Origin: an uncultured Kangiella sp.
GTDB lineage: Bacteria > Pseudomonadota > Gammaproteobacteria > Enterobacterales > DSM-103792
Direction of reading: 5' to 3'
NCBI GenBank assembly: GCA_946481205.1
Contig: CAMLNB010000134.1
Location: forward strand, 1-9,751
Length of the DNA stretch: 9,751 bases
This document shows, piece by piece, positions 1 to 6,702 of the stretch. Numbering within the stretch: position 1 is the stretch's first letter; every line of letters starts with the position of its first letter. Both the position numbers and the translations under genes were made by a program. The notes below the pieces were generated by a model. It ran no database searches. It saw only the letters and a program-made list of their open reading frames with translations, and was not told the origin of the DNA.

Positions 1-1004
1 ACGAAGCCGTGATGGGCGCCGTGCATGAAGTGGTGCCGCCGAAACACGATCCGTTTATCGATCTGGTGCCGCCGCAAGGCATCAAGCTGACGCCGAAGCA
101 TTACGCCTATTTGAAAATTTCCGAAGGCTGCAATCACCGTTGCAGCTTCTGCATCATTCCGTCGATGCGCGGCGATCTGGTCTCGCGGCCGATCGGTGAT
201 GTGATGACCGAAGCCGAAAATCTCGCCAAAGCCGGCGTCAAAGAATTGCTGGTGATCTCGCAGGACACCAGCGCGTATGGCGTCGATGTCAAATACCGCA
301 CCGGCTTCTGGAATGGTCGCCCGCTCAAGACAAAGATGAAAGATCTGTGCGAAGCGCTCGGCGAACTCGGCATCTGGGTGCGCTTGCACTACGTCTATCC
401 GTATCCGCATGTCGACGAGATCATTCCGTTGATGGCGGCCGGCAAAATCCTGCCTTATCTCGACATTCCGTTCCAGCACGGCAGCCCGCGCGTGCTGAAA
501 CTGATGAAGCGGCCGGCGCACGCCGAGAACACACTCGAACGCATCAAAGCCTGGCGCGCGATTTGTCCTGAGCTGGTCATCCGTTCGACGTTCATTGTCG
601 GCTTCCCGGGCGAAACCGAAGAAGACTTTCAAGTGCTGCTGGACTGGCTGAAAGAAGCCCAGCTCGATCGCGTCGGTTGTTTCAAGTATTCACCAGTCGA
701 AGGCGCCACCGCCAACGAGTTGCCGGACGCCGTGCCGGAAGACATCAAGGAAGAACGCTGGCAGCGCTTCATGGAAGTGGCCGCCGAGATTTCGCGGCAG
801 AAGCTCGAAGCGAAAATCGGCACGAAAATGACCGTTCTGGTCGATGAAGTCGATGACGAAGGCGCCATCGCCCGCTCGAAAGCCGACGCGCCGGAAATCG
901 ACGGCAAGGTCTATATCGACAGCACCGCGCTGAAGCCGGGTCAGCTGGTCGAGGTCATCATCGACGATGCCGACGACTACGATCTGTACGCCTCACTGGC
1001 CTGA
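1..1004 (+). CDS. rimO: Ribosomal protein S12 methylthiotransferase RimO (3' part)
   Basis: RimO is a cytoplasmic radical-SAM enzyme that adds a methylthio group to the conserved aspartate of ribosomal protein S12. The open frame enters from the left edge with no stop, so the gene start and the N-terminal domain carrying the first iron-sulfur cluster are missing. The radical-SAM signature CNHRCSFC (CxxxCxxC) is encoded at about 129-152. It is followed by family-typical segments such as [30 protein letters not shown] and [15 protein letters not shown]. The last 60 or so residues form an acidic TRAM-like domain, which in this family contacts the substrate. The Asp/Tyr-rich C-terminus and the QDTSAYG segment favour RimO over the related tRNA enzyme MiaB. 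The gene ends in TGA and is followed by its own terminator, so it is not co-transcribed with the efflux genes. High GC, ordinary housekeeping gene. Confidence 0.95.
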   Translation, partial: EAVMGAVHEVVPPKHDPFIDLVPPQGIKLTPKHYAYLKISEGCNHRCSFCIIPSMRGDLVSRPIGDVMTEAENLAKAGVKELLVISQDTSAYGVDVKYRTGFWNGRPLKTKMKDLCEALGELGIWVRLHYVYPYPHVDEIIPLMAAGKILPYLDIPFQHGSPRVLKLMKRPAHAENTLERIKAWRAICPELVIRSTFIVGFPGETEEDFQVLLDWLKEAQLDRVGCFKYSPVEGATANELPDAVPEDIKEERWQRFMEVAAEISRQKLEAKIGTKMTVLVDEVDDEGAIARSKADAPEIDGKVYIDSTALKPGQLVEVIIDDADDYDLYASLA

Positions 1005-1027
1005 GTCGGCAGTCCCGCCAACCTCCA

Positions 1028-1058
1028 CAACGCCCGCTGTTGCGGGCGTTGTCATTTC
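1028..1058 (+). terminator. Intrinsic terminator after rimO
   Basis: A perfect 10-bp GC-rich stem (CAACGCCCGC at 1028-1037 pairing with GCGGGCGTTG at 1042-1051) closes a 4-base loop. It is followed by a short T-rich tail (TCATTTC). It lies 24 bases after the rimO stop and fits a rho-independent terminator. The tail is not a pure T run, so efficiency may be moderate. Confidence 0.85.
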
Positions 1059-1180
1059 TGTCGACCGGAACGGCAAAATTGGGCCCGAGCGCCCATACTT
1101 CAAACATCTGGTAACAAATCCAGTCGCAAACCCTGCGATGACCTGAGTGCCTGGCAAGACGAACGGTCAGATTGGCTACG

Positions 1181-1186
1181 TATAAT
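1181..1186 (+). promoter_or_regulatory. Candidate -10 box for the efflux operon
   Basis: A consensus TATAAT lies 34 bases upstream of the ATG at 1220. A transcript starting near 1193 would give a leader of about 27 bases. I see no good TTGACA-like -35 element at 16-19 base spacing, so this promoter would probably need an activator, or the match is fortuitous. Its position supports ATG 1220 over the upstream in-frame TTG at 1172 as the adaptor start. Confidence 0.45.
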
Positions 1187-1219
1187 CCGCAGGTTTCCTT
1201 TCCCGAGCACGAGTACCCC

Positions 1220-2293
1220 ATGAACAAGCAGATCCCGCTCTACGTTGTCCTGGCTGGTCTGGCCATTTACGCCAGCTCGCTGTGGTGGCAGGGCGGCGGT
1301 GATGGCAATGGCGGCATGGAGCGCCCGCCGGTGCCAGTCACCCTGATGCAGGCCGCGCCGAGGCCGATAGGCGATGTCGTCACCGCGCTCGGCACCGCCG
1401 AAGCCCGCGAAGGCGTCACCATTACTGCCGAACAAAGTGGCATTGTTGAACACATTCATTTCCGAGATGGCGAGGCCGTCCGCAAAGGTGATCTGCTGAT
1501 CACCTTGCAAGACGATGAACAGCAAGCCCGCTTGCGTGAAGCCGAAGCCAAGCTCAACGATCAACGCACCCAGTTCGAACGGCTGCAGAATTTGGCCAAA
1601 GACCAAGTTGTCGCCCGTTCGACGCTGGACGAGCGCGAATCGGCATTGCAAGTCGCTGAGGCGCAACTGGCCGTTGCCCGCGCCGAACTCGACAAACGCT
1701 ATATTCGGGCGCCGTTCAGCGGCGTACTCGGTGCGCGGCAATTGTCGCCCGGCGCCTTGGTAACGCCCGGCACGACGATCACCACACTCGACGACATCAG
1801 CCTGGTCAAAGTGGCGTTCTCGGTGCCGGAAACGCTGGCCGGTTTCGTTCGCGCCGGCATGGTGCTAAATGCCCGCAGCGCCGCGCTTGGCAGCAAGGCA
1901 TTTGTCGGCAAGCTCAGCCATGTCGATACCCGCATCAATCCGAATACCCGCACGCTCAGTCTGCTGGCCGAGATCGACAACCCGCAACGCGATCTGAAGC
2001 CGGGCATGCTGATCGATCTGCAGATCTCCCGCGATGAAGGCGAAGCGCTGACCGTGCCGGAAGGCGCGTTGATCAGCGTCGCTAACCAGCAATACGTCTA
2101 TAAGGTCAATGGCGACAATGTCGCGCATCAAGTGCCGATCAAAACCGGTCGCCGCCGGGTTGGTCATGTCGAAGTGCTGGAAGGCTTGCAGGCCGGCGAT
2201 CAGGTCGTGGTCGAAGGCATTCACAAAGTGCGCGACGGCCAGAAAGTGGCGCCGGTTGTTGCTCAAGCCAACAACGCCAATAGCGCAACGTAA
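1220..2293 (+). CDS. RND efflux periplasmic adaptor (membrane fusion protein)
   Basis: This is the periplasmic adaptor that bridges an inner-membrane RND pump to an outer-membrane channel (AcrA/MexH-type, HlyD family). From ATG 1220 it is 357 residues, usual for the family. Residues 6-22 form one hydrophobic N-terminal segment that anchors or exports the protein; no lipobox cysteine is visible. Then come a first biotinyl-lipoyl-like half (about 66-100), an alpha-helical hairpin (about 100-158), and the second lipoyl half with the hallmark YIRAPFSGVLG (161-171). A beta-barrel (about 193-270) and a membrane-proximal domain (about 275-345) follow. The frame stays open upstream to TTG 1172, but ATG 1220 has the TATAAT box at a proper distance and places the hydrophobic segment at the N-terminus. 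A weak GAG lies 6 bases upstream. It is 14 bases from the permease gene, so the two form an operon. The substrate cannot be read from the sequence. Confidence 0.92.
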   Translation: MNKQIPLYVVLAGLAIYASSLWWQGGGDGNGGMERPPVPVTLMQAAPRPIGDVVTALGTAEAREGVTITAEQSGIVEHIHFRDGEAVRKGDLLITLQDDEQQARLREAEAKLNDQRTQFERLQNLAKDQVVARSTLDERESALQVAEAQLAVARAELDKRYIRAPFSGVLGARQLSPGALVTPGTTITTLDDISLVKVAFSVPETLAGFVRAGMVLNARSAALGSKAFVGKLSHVDTRINPNTRTLSLLAEIDNPQRDLKPGMLIDLQISRDEGEALTVPEGALISVANQQYVYKVNGDNVAHQVPIKTGRRRVGHVEVLEGLQAGDQVVVEGIHKVRDGQKVAPVVAQANNANSAT

Positions 2294-2307
2294 CGGAGGC
2301 AACAACC

Positions 2308-5300
2308 ATGTGGCTTTCCGATACCGCAGTCCGCCGGCCGGTGCTGGCGATTGTGATCAACCTGCTGTTGATCACCTTCGGCATGATGGCGTTCAAATTC
2401 CTGAGCTTGCGCGAATACCCGAACGTCAACCCGCCGATCGTGTCGATCGGCACCAGTTACCCCGGCGCCTCGGCCGCGATTGTTGAAACCCGCATCACCC
2501 AGATTCTGGAAGACCGCATAAGCGGCATTTCCGGCATCCGTTCGATCAGTTCATCGAGCAGCAACGGTCGGTCAAACATCAGCATCGAGTTCAACAGCGA
2601 CCGAGATATCGACGCTGCTGCCAATGATGTTCGCGATCGCGTGTCGCGTGCGCTGAACAACTTGCCGGAAGATGTCGATCCGCCGGAAGTGTCGAAAGCC
2701 GACTCCGATGAAGACGTGATCATCTGGTTCAATCTGGCTTCCGACAGCATGAGCACGCTGGAGCTCAGCGACTACGCCAAGCGCTATCTCGAAGATCGCT
2801 TCTCCTCGCTCGATGGTGTGGCCCGGGTTCGGCTCGGTGGCGGCAGCGACTATGCGATGCGCATCAACCTCGATCAGGAAGCGATGGCAGCGCGCCGCGT
2901 CACCATCACCGATATCGAGCAGGCGCTGCGCCGGGAAAACATCGAGCTGCCCGCTGGCGAACTGCGTTCGACCGAACGGCAACTGAGCGCGCGGGTTCTG
3001 CGTGGTTACACCAGCGACCAGCAATTCCGTGAGTTGGTGCTGCGTAAGGATGAAGCGGGCCACTTGGTCCGGCTTGGTGAAGTCGCGGATATTTATCTCG
3101 GCCCCTACGACGAGAAAATCTATTTCCGTGGCGACGGCAAGGATGTCATCGGCATCGGCATTATCAAGCAGTCGACTGCCAATACCTTGGAAGTTGCCCG
3201 TGCCGCGAAAGCCGAGTTCCAGCGCATCAAGGCGACCTTGCCACCGAACATTCAGATCATTCCGTCCTATGACAGCTCAGTGTTCATCGAGCAGGCGATT
3301 TTCGAGGTCTACCTGACGCTCGGTATCGCGATGATTCTGGTCGTCGGCATCATTTATCTTTTCCTCGGCAGCGTCAGTGCGACGTTGATTCCGGCGGTAA
3401 CGGTGCCGATCTCGCTCATCGGTGCCTTTGCAATTCTATGGATGCTCGGCTTCTCGATCAATCTGCTGACCTTGCTGGCCTTGGTGCTGGCGATCGGCTT
3501 GGTTGTCGACGATGCCATCGTCGTGCTGGAAAACGTTCATCGCCGTATCGAGCAAGGCGAACCACCGTTGCTGGCCGCTTTCAACGGCACTCGCGAAGTC
3601 GGCTTCGCCGTGGTCGCAACGACGGCCGTGCTGATCTCGGTCTTCGTGCCAATCGTGTTCCTTGAAGGTGATTTGGGTCGTTTGTTCAGCGAGTTTGCGC
3701 TGACCATTGCCGGTGCCGTGTTCCTGTCGGCAATCACCGCCTTGACGCTGACACCGGTGATGGCGGCCTACTTGCTCAAGCCACACAGTCACAACAGTGG
3801 TTTCCAGCAAAAAGTCGAACGCGCGGTGACGAAAACCGAAGCCGCCTATGGCCGCATGCTTGATGAATTGCTGCATCACCGGCTGATGTTTGTGGTGATG
3901 CTGGTGCTGGTGATGCTGTGTATTGCGGGCTTGTTCAAGGCACTGCCATCAGAACTGGCTCCGAAGGAAGATCGCGCCGGCATTTTCGTCAATGTGCTGG
4001 GGCCAGAAGGCGCGACCTTCGAGCACACCGTGAAGAATGTCCAGGAAGTCGAGCAGCTGCTGCGGCCCTACGCTGAGAGCGGTGAGTTCTCGCGTTTGCT
4101 GGCACGTGCACCCGGCTTCGGCGGCAACGCGATGAACAGTGCGTTCGTGGTCATCGGCCTGTCTGATTTCGGTACCCGCCGATATGGCTTCGAGATTCTT
4201 GATGAGATCAATGCCAAGCTGACCGCATTGCCAGGTGTTCGGGCGTTCGGCTCTATTCGGCAAGGTCTGGTCAGCAGTGGTGGTGGCTCGCCGGTAGCGT
4301 TCGTGATCGGTGGTGACGATTACGAAGAGATGGCGCGCTGGCGTGATGTCATTCTGGCTCGCGCTGCCGACAATCCGGGGCTTGCCAACGTTCAAGCGGA
4401 TTATCGGGAAACGCTGCCGCAATTCCTGATGACGATTGATCGCAACCGTGCTGCCGATCTCGGCGTCTCGGTGCAAGCCATTGGTACCACGCTGCAAACA
4501 CTGCTGTCCGGTCGCAACATGACCACGTTCAACCAGGGCGGCGAAGAGTACGAAGTGCTGGTCAAGGGCAATGAAACCCAGTTCCGCACGCCAGATGATC
4601 TGCGCGATATCTATCTGCGTTCGGAAAAAACCGGCGAGTTGGTGTCACTGGCCAACGTGCTGACCGGTGTTGAGCAAGCCGGCCCGAGCACGTTGAACCG
4701 CTACAACCGGATTCGTGCGATCACCATCACGGCGAACCTCGTTGGTGACTACACCTTGTCGCAAGCGCTCGAATACCTGAACAATGTCGTGCGCGATGAT
4801 TTGGGTAACGCGCCTCGCGTTGATTACAAAGGCGAATCAAAACGGTTCATGGAGTCGGCGGAAAGCTCGTTGTTTGTGTTCCTGCTGGCGCTGTTGATTG
4901 TCTACTTCGTGCTGGCCGCGCAGTTCGAGAGCTTTGTCCATCCGCTGGTGATCATGCTGACCGTGCCGCTGGCGGTGCTTGGTGCGCTTGCTGGTTTGCA
5001 GGCGTTCGGTATGACCCTGAACATCTATTCACAAATCGGCATCGTGATGTTGGTCGGTCTTGCTGCCAAGAACGGTATCTTGATCGTCGAGTTCGCCAAT
5101 CAGATGCGCGATCAAGGCATCGATTTCGACACCGCGCTTCTGGAAGCTAGCAAACGTCGTCTGCGGCCGATTGTCATGACCAGCTTCACCGCCATCATGG
5201 GCGCCATCCCGCTGATCATCGCCCAAGGCGCTGGCGCCGAAACCCGGCAAGTGCTTGGCGTGGTGATCTTCGGCGGCGTGCTGGTCTCGACGATCCTGAC

Positions 5301-5415
5301 CCTGTTCATCGTGCCTATGGCCTACAGCCTGCTGGCCCGCAAAACCGGGTCGCCAGAAGCGGTCGCGCGCGAGTTGGAAGCGCTGACCGGTGCGGAGGCG
5401 CAGCAATCGCGCTGA
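2308..5415 (+). CDS. RND multidrug efflux permease (HAE1 / AcrB-like)
   Basis: This is the inner-membrane pump subunit, a proton-driven antiporter that takes substrates from periplasm or membrane and works as a trimer with the adaptor and an outer-membrane channel. At 1035 residues it has full AcrB-type length. Layout: TM1 (about 10-30), a large periplasmic loop (31-330), TM2-TM6 (about 335-490), TM7 (about 525-545), a second periplasmic loop (546-850), then TM8-TM12 (853-1010). The proton-relay residues of AcrB are all present: D401 and D402 in GLVVDDAIVV, K921 in AAKNG, R951 and T958 in RLRPIVMTS. The double aspartate in TM4 marks the drug-efflux (HAE1) class rather than the heavy-metal class. 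A GGAGG Shine-Dalgarno at 2295-2299, 8 bases before the ATG, fixes the start. No outer-membrane factor follows, so it presumably borrows a TolC-like channel encoded elsewhere. Confidence 0.95.
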   Translation: MWLSDTAVRRPVLAIVINLLLITFGMMAFKFLSLREYPNVNPPIVSIGTSYPGASAAIVETRITQILEDRISGISGIRSISSSSSNGRSNISIEFNSDRDIDAAANDVRDRVSRALNNLPEDVDPPEVSKADSDEDVIIWFNLASDSMSTLELSDYAKRYLEDRFSSLDGVARVRLGGGSDYAMRINLDQEAMAARRVTITDIEQALRRENIELPAGELRSTERQLSARVLRGYTSDQQFRELVLRKDEAGHLVRLGEVADIYLGPYDEKIYFRGDGKDVIGIGIIKQSTANTLEVARAAKAEFQRIKATLPPNIQIIPSYDSSVFIEQAIFEVYLTLGIAMILVVGIIYLFLGSVSATLIPAVTVPISLIGAFAILWMLGFSINLLTLLALVLAIGLVVDDAIVVLENVHRRIEQGEPPLLAAFNGTREVGFAVVATTAVLISVFVPIVFLEGDLGRLFSEFALTIAGAVFLSAITALTLTPVMAAYLLKPHSHNSGFQQKVERAVTKTEAAYGRMLDELLHHRLMFVVMLVLVMLCIAGLFKALPSELAPKEDRAGIFVNVLGPEGATFEHTVKNVQEVEQLLRPYAESGEFSRLLARAPGFGGNAMNSAFVVIGLSDFGTRRYGFEILDEINAKLTALPGVRAFGSIRQGLVSSGGGSPVAFVIGGDDYEEMARWRDVILARAADNPGLANVQADYRETLPQFLMTIDRNRAADLGVSVQAIGTTLQTLLSGRNMTTFNQGGEEYEVLVKGNETQFRTPDDLRDIYLRSEKTGELVSLANVLTGVEQAGPSTLNRYNRIRAITITANLVGDYTLSQALEYLNNVVRDDLGNAPRVDYKGESKRFMESAESSLFVFLLALLIVYFVLAAQFESFVHPLVIMLTVPLAVLGALAGLQAFGMTLNIYSQIGIVMLVGLAAKNGILIVEFANQMRDQGIDFDTALLEASKRRLRPIVMTSFTAIMGAIPLIIAQGAGAETRQVLGVVIFGGVLVSTILTLFIVPMAYSLLARKTGSPEAVARELEALTGAEAQQSR

Positions 5416-5440
5416 GCGGAATCGGCGAGAAGGAAGAACC

Positions 5441-5468
5441 AAAACGGGGCGCACAGACGCCCCGTTTT
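5441..5468 (+). terminator. Strong intrinsic terminator after the efflux operon
   Basis: A perfect 11-bp inverted repeat (AAAACGGGGCG at 5441-5451 with CGCCCCGTTTT at 5458-5468) has a 6-base loop and ends in TTTT. It begins 25 bases after the permease stop. The A4/T4 ends would let it work in both directions. It isolates the efflux operon from the borosin-type genes downstream. Confidence 0.92.
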
Positions 5469-5526
5469 GCTGCGCCATTACCGAGGAAACCTTGGTTTTT
5501 CGTCGTCATAACGCATTCGCTATTGA

Positions 5527-5583
5527 TTCCCTGTTTGGCTTGCGGCAAGGTAGCCGGTCACAAAATCCAAGAAAAACAGGGAA
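5527..5583 (+). promoter_or_regulatory. Leader inverted repeat that covers the methyltransferase Shine-Dalgarno
   Basis: TTCCCTGTTT at 5527-5536 is perfectly complementary to AAACAGGGAA at 5574-5583. The right arm contains the only good ribosome binding site (AGGGAA, 5578-5583) of the GTG at 5590. The 37-base loop holds a smaller hairpin (CTTG 5539-5542 with CAAG 5546-5549, or GGCT 5537-5540 with AGCC 5552-5555). If formed in RNA, the outer stem would hide the ribosome binding site and limit translation. It could instead be a DNA operator or chance. No known riboswitch class is recognised. Confidence 0.4.
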
Positions 5584-5589
5584 CTACGC

Positions 5590-6387
5590 GTGCAGCAGCG
5601 AGGCTCATTGACAGTTGTAGGGACCGGTATCAATACCGTCGCCCAATGTAGCCTCGAAGCCAAGGCCGCCATTGAGCAGGCAGATATCGTACTCGTGGCA
5701 GTCACCGAGCCTTTGGGCAGGCTTTGGATCCAGCAACTGAATCCGAATGTTCGGTTGCTCAGTGACCTCTATCAGGATGGTCGAGCGCGACTTGAAACCT
5801 ATCAGTTGATGGTTGCATGTATTCTCGATGAGGTTCGCTTGGGTAAGCGCGTGACGGCTGTTTTCTATGGCCATCCGGGCGTGTTCGTTTTCCCCTCTCA
5901 TGAAAGCATTCGGCGGGCACGCGCCGAAGGTTATTTCGCCCAAATGTTCGCTGCAGTGTCTGCCGAGGATTGCCTATTTGCAGATGTGGGTTTTGATCCG
6001 GCCAGTACAGGTTGCGCGCAATACGAAGCGACTGCCTTCCTTTTCTACAAACGCATCATTGACCCTTCGGCAGCTCTGATTCTCTGGCAAATCGGCGTTG
6101 TCGGTGATGCTTCCAGCTTGGCGAGAACGCCGAGCGAACAAGGTTTGCGGTTGTTGGTTGAAAGACTTCTGGAATTTTATCCCCCGACACACATGGTGAT
6201 GCTTTACGAAGCTGCCGATATGCCACTGCGTACTTCACGGCAAGATTGGCTTCCGCTAGCAGATCTTTCTACCGCTCGTTTGTCTGCTATTTCCACGCTG
6301 TACATCCCAAGTTATGGTATGCCCTTAGTAGCTCAAGACATACTGCGACAACTCGGCCTCAATGCCAAAGATGTCGGGGCGAGCTAA
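5590..6387 (+). CDS. Split-borosin peptide alpha-N-methyltransferase
   Basis: This is a 265-residue SAM-dependent methyltransferase of the tetrapyrrole-methylase fold. It closely resembles the methyltransferase domain of fungal OphMA and the stand-alone bacterial SonM, which methylate backbone amides of a precursor peptide. Residues 6-14 (SLTVVGTGI) form the N-terminal glycine-rich SAM-fold motif. DLYQDGRARLETY (59-71) keeps Y61, R67 and Y71 in the spacing of OphMA Y66, R72 and Y76, residues tied to catalysis there. YGHPGVFVFPSH (93-104) and VSAEDCLFADVGFDP (123-137) are further family blocks. Unlike OphMA, the protein ends without a fused clasp or core peptide, so the substrate must be a separate protein; the next gene fits. 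The start is GTG 5590 with AGGGAA 6 bases upstream; TTG 5608 is a weaker alternative. The cobalamin-pathway CobA/CbiF families share the fold but lack these OphMA-like blocks and have no reason to sit here. Confidence 0.9.
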   Translation: MQQRGSLTVVGTGINTVAQCSLEAKAAIEQADIVLVAVTEPLGRLWIQQLNPNVRLLSDLYQDGRARLETYQLMVACILDEVRLGKRVTAVFYGHPGVFVFPSHESIRRARAEGYFAQMFAAVSAEDCLFADVGFDPASTGCAQYEATAFLFYKRIIDPSAALILWQIGVVGDASSLARTPSEQGLRLLVERLLEFYPPTHMVMLYEAADMPLRTSRQDWLPLADLSTARLSAISTLYIPSYGMPLVAQDILRQLGLNAKDVGAS

Positions 6388-6416
6388 TCGCATTTGGTTT
6401 TTCAATCTGAGGATAT

Positions 6417-6436
6417 GGGCCATTAGTCGATGGCTC
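6417..6436 (+). other. Possible hairpin between methyltransferase and precursor genes
   Basis: GGGCCAT (6417-6423) can pair with ATGGCTC (6430-6436), giving seven pairs including one G-U around a 6-base loop. There is no T run, so it is not a terminator. It lies in the 78-base gap ahead of the precursor and could mark an RNA processing or stabilising site, or be chance. It buries the upstream in-frame ATG at 6430, which agrees with the precursor starting at 6466. Confidence 0.25.
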
Positions 6437-6454
6437 CACTTGGCAGGCAGAAAA

Positions 6455-6458
6455 GGAG
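6455..6458 (+). promoter_or_regulatory. Ribosome binding site of the precursor
   Basis: GGAG, within AAAAGGAG, lies 7 bases before ATG 6466 in an A-rich, probably unstructured stretch. This decides the start against the in-frame ATG at 6430, which has no such site. It also predicts strong translation, as expected for a precursor peptide. Confidence 0.8.
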
Positions 6459-6465
6459 TATAAAA

Positions 6466-6681
6466 ATGGCAAAATCCTTGCAGGAATTCCTGACCAATTT
6501 AGGTCAAGACCCCAAAAAGCGAGAAATGTATATAAATGACCCCGAGGCAGTTATGACTGCAGATGGCCTGGCGGAAACTGACAAGGAATTGCTTCGCAAA
6601 GGAGACGTTGACGGCATAAAGCGTGCGCTTGGCAGCGCCAGCGGCGAGCCGATCATGATTATTGTTTGTTATCGCAAATAA
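6466..6681 (+). CDS. Split-borosin precursor peptide (SonA-like)
   Basis: A 71-residue protein that appears to be the substrate of the upstream methyltransferase. Residues 3-56 look all-helical, with the pattern FLTNLGQD, then YINDPEAVMTADGL, then LLRKGDVDGIKRAL. This matches the borosin binding domain of SonA-type split precursors, itself similar to small LigA-like helical domains. A short Ser/Gly-rich linker (GSASG, 56-60) leads into a hydrophobic C-terminal tail, E61 to K71, containing PIMIIVCY. That tail is the likely core: I63, M64, I65, I66 and V67 are candidate backbone N-methylation sites, in the branched and aliphatic class methylated in known borosins. Cys68 and the basic RK end are unusual touches. 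The gene starts at ATG 6466, 78 bases after the methyltransferase stop, and ends in TAA followed two codons later by a second in-frame TAA. Codon use is AT-rich relative to neighbours. Family membership is by recalled resemblance, not a search. Confidence 0.85.
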   Translation: MAKSLQEFLTNLGQDPKKREMYINDPEAVMTADGLAETDKELLRKGDVDGIKRALGSASGEPIMIIVCYRK

Positions 6682-6702
6682 CCATAATTCCGTCACGCTA
6701 CC

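Noticed and set aside
1172..1219. Upstream TTG start that adds 16 residues to the efflux adaptor.
   Set aside because: It would overlap the TATAAT box, has no Shine-Dalgarno, and pushes the hydrophobic N-terminal segment inward. ATG 1220 fits the family better.
3436..3879. Long open frames on the minus strand inside the RND permease and similar antisense frames in rimO, the adaptor and the kinase.
   Set aside because: They mirror the codon structure of well-supported genes on the plus strand, have low-complexity composition and no recognisable domain.
5480..5570. Promoter for the methyltransferase (TTGGTT near 5492, CATAAC near 5507, CAAAAT near 5561).
   Set aside because: No pair of boxes has both acceptable matches and a 16-18 base spacing, so a specific promoter cannot be supported, although one is expected here.
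6430..6465. ATG 6430 as the start of the precursor.
   Set aside because: The added residues have no family resemblance, the codon lies in a hairpin without a ribosome binding site, and ATG 6466 has GGAG at ideal spacing.
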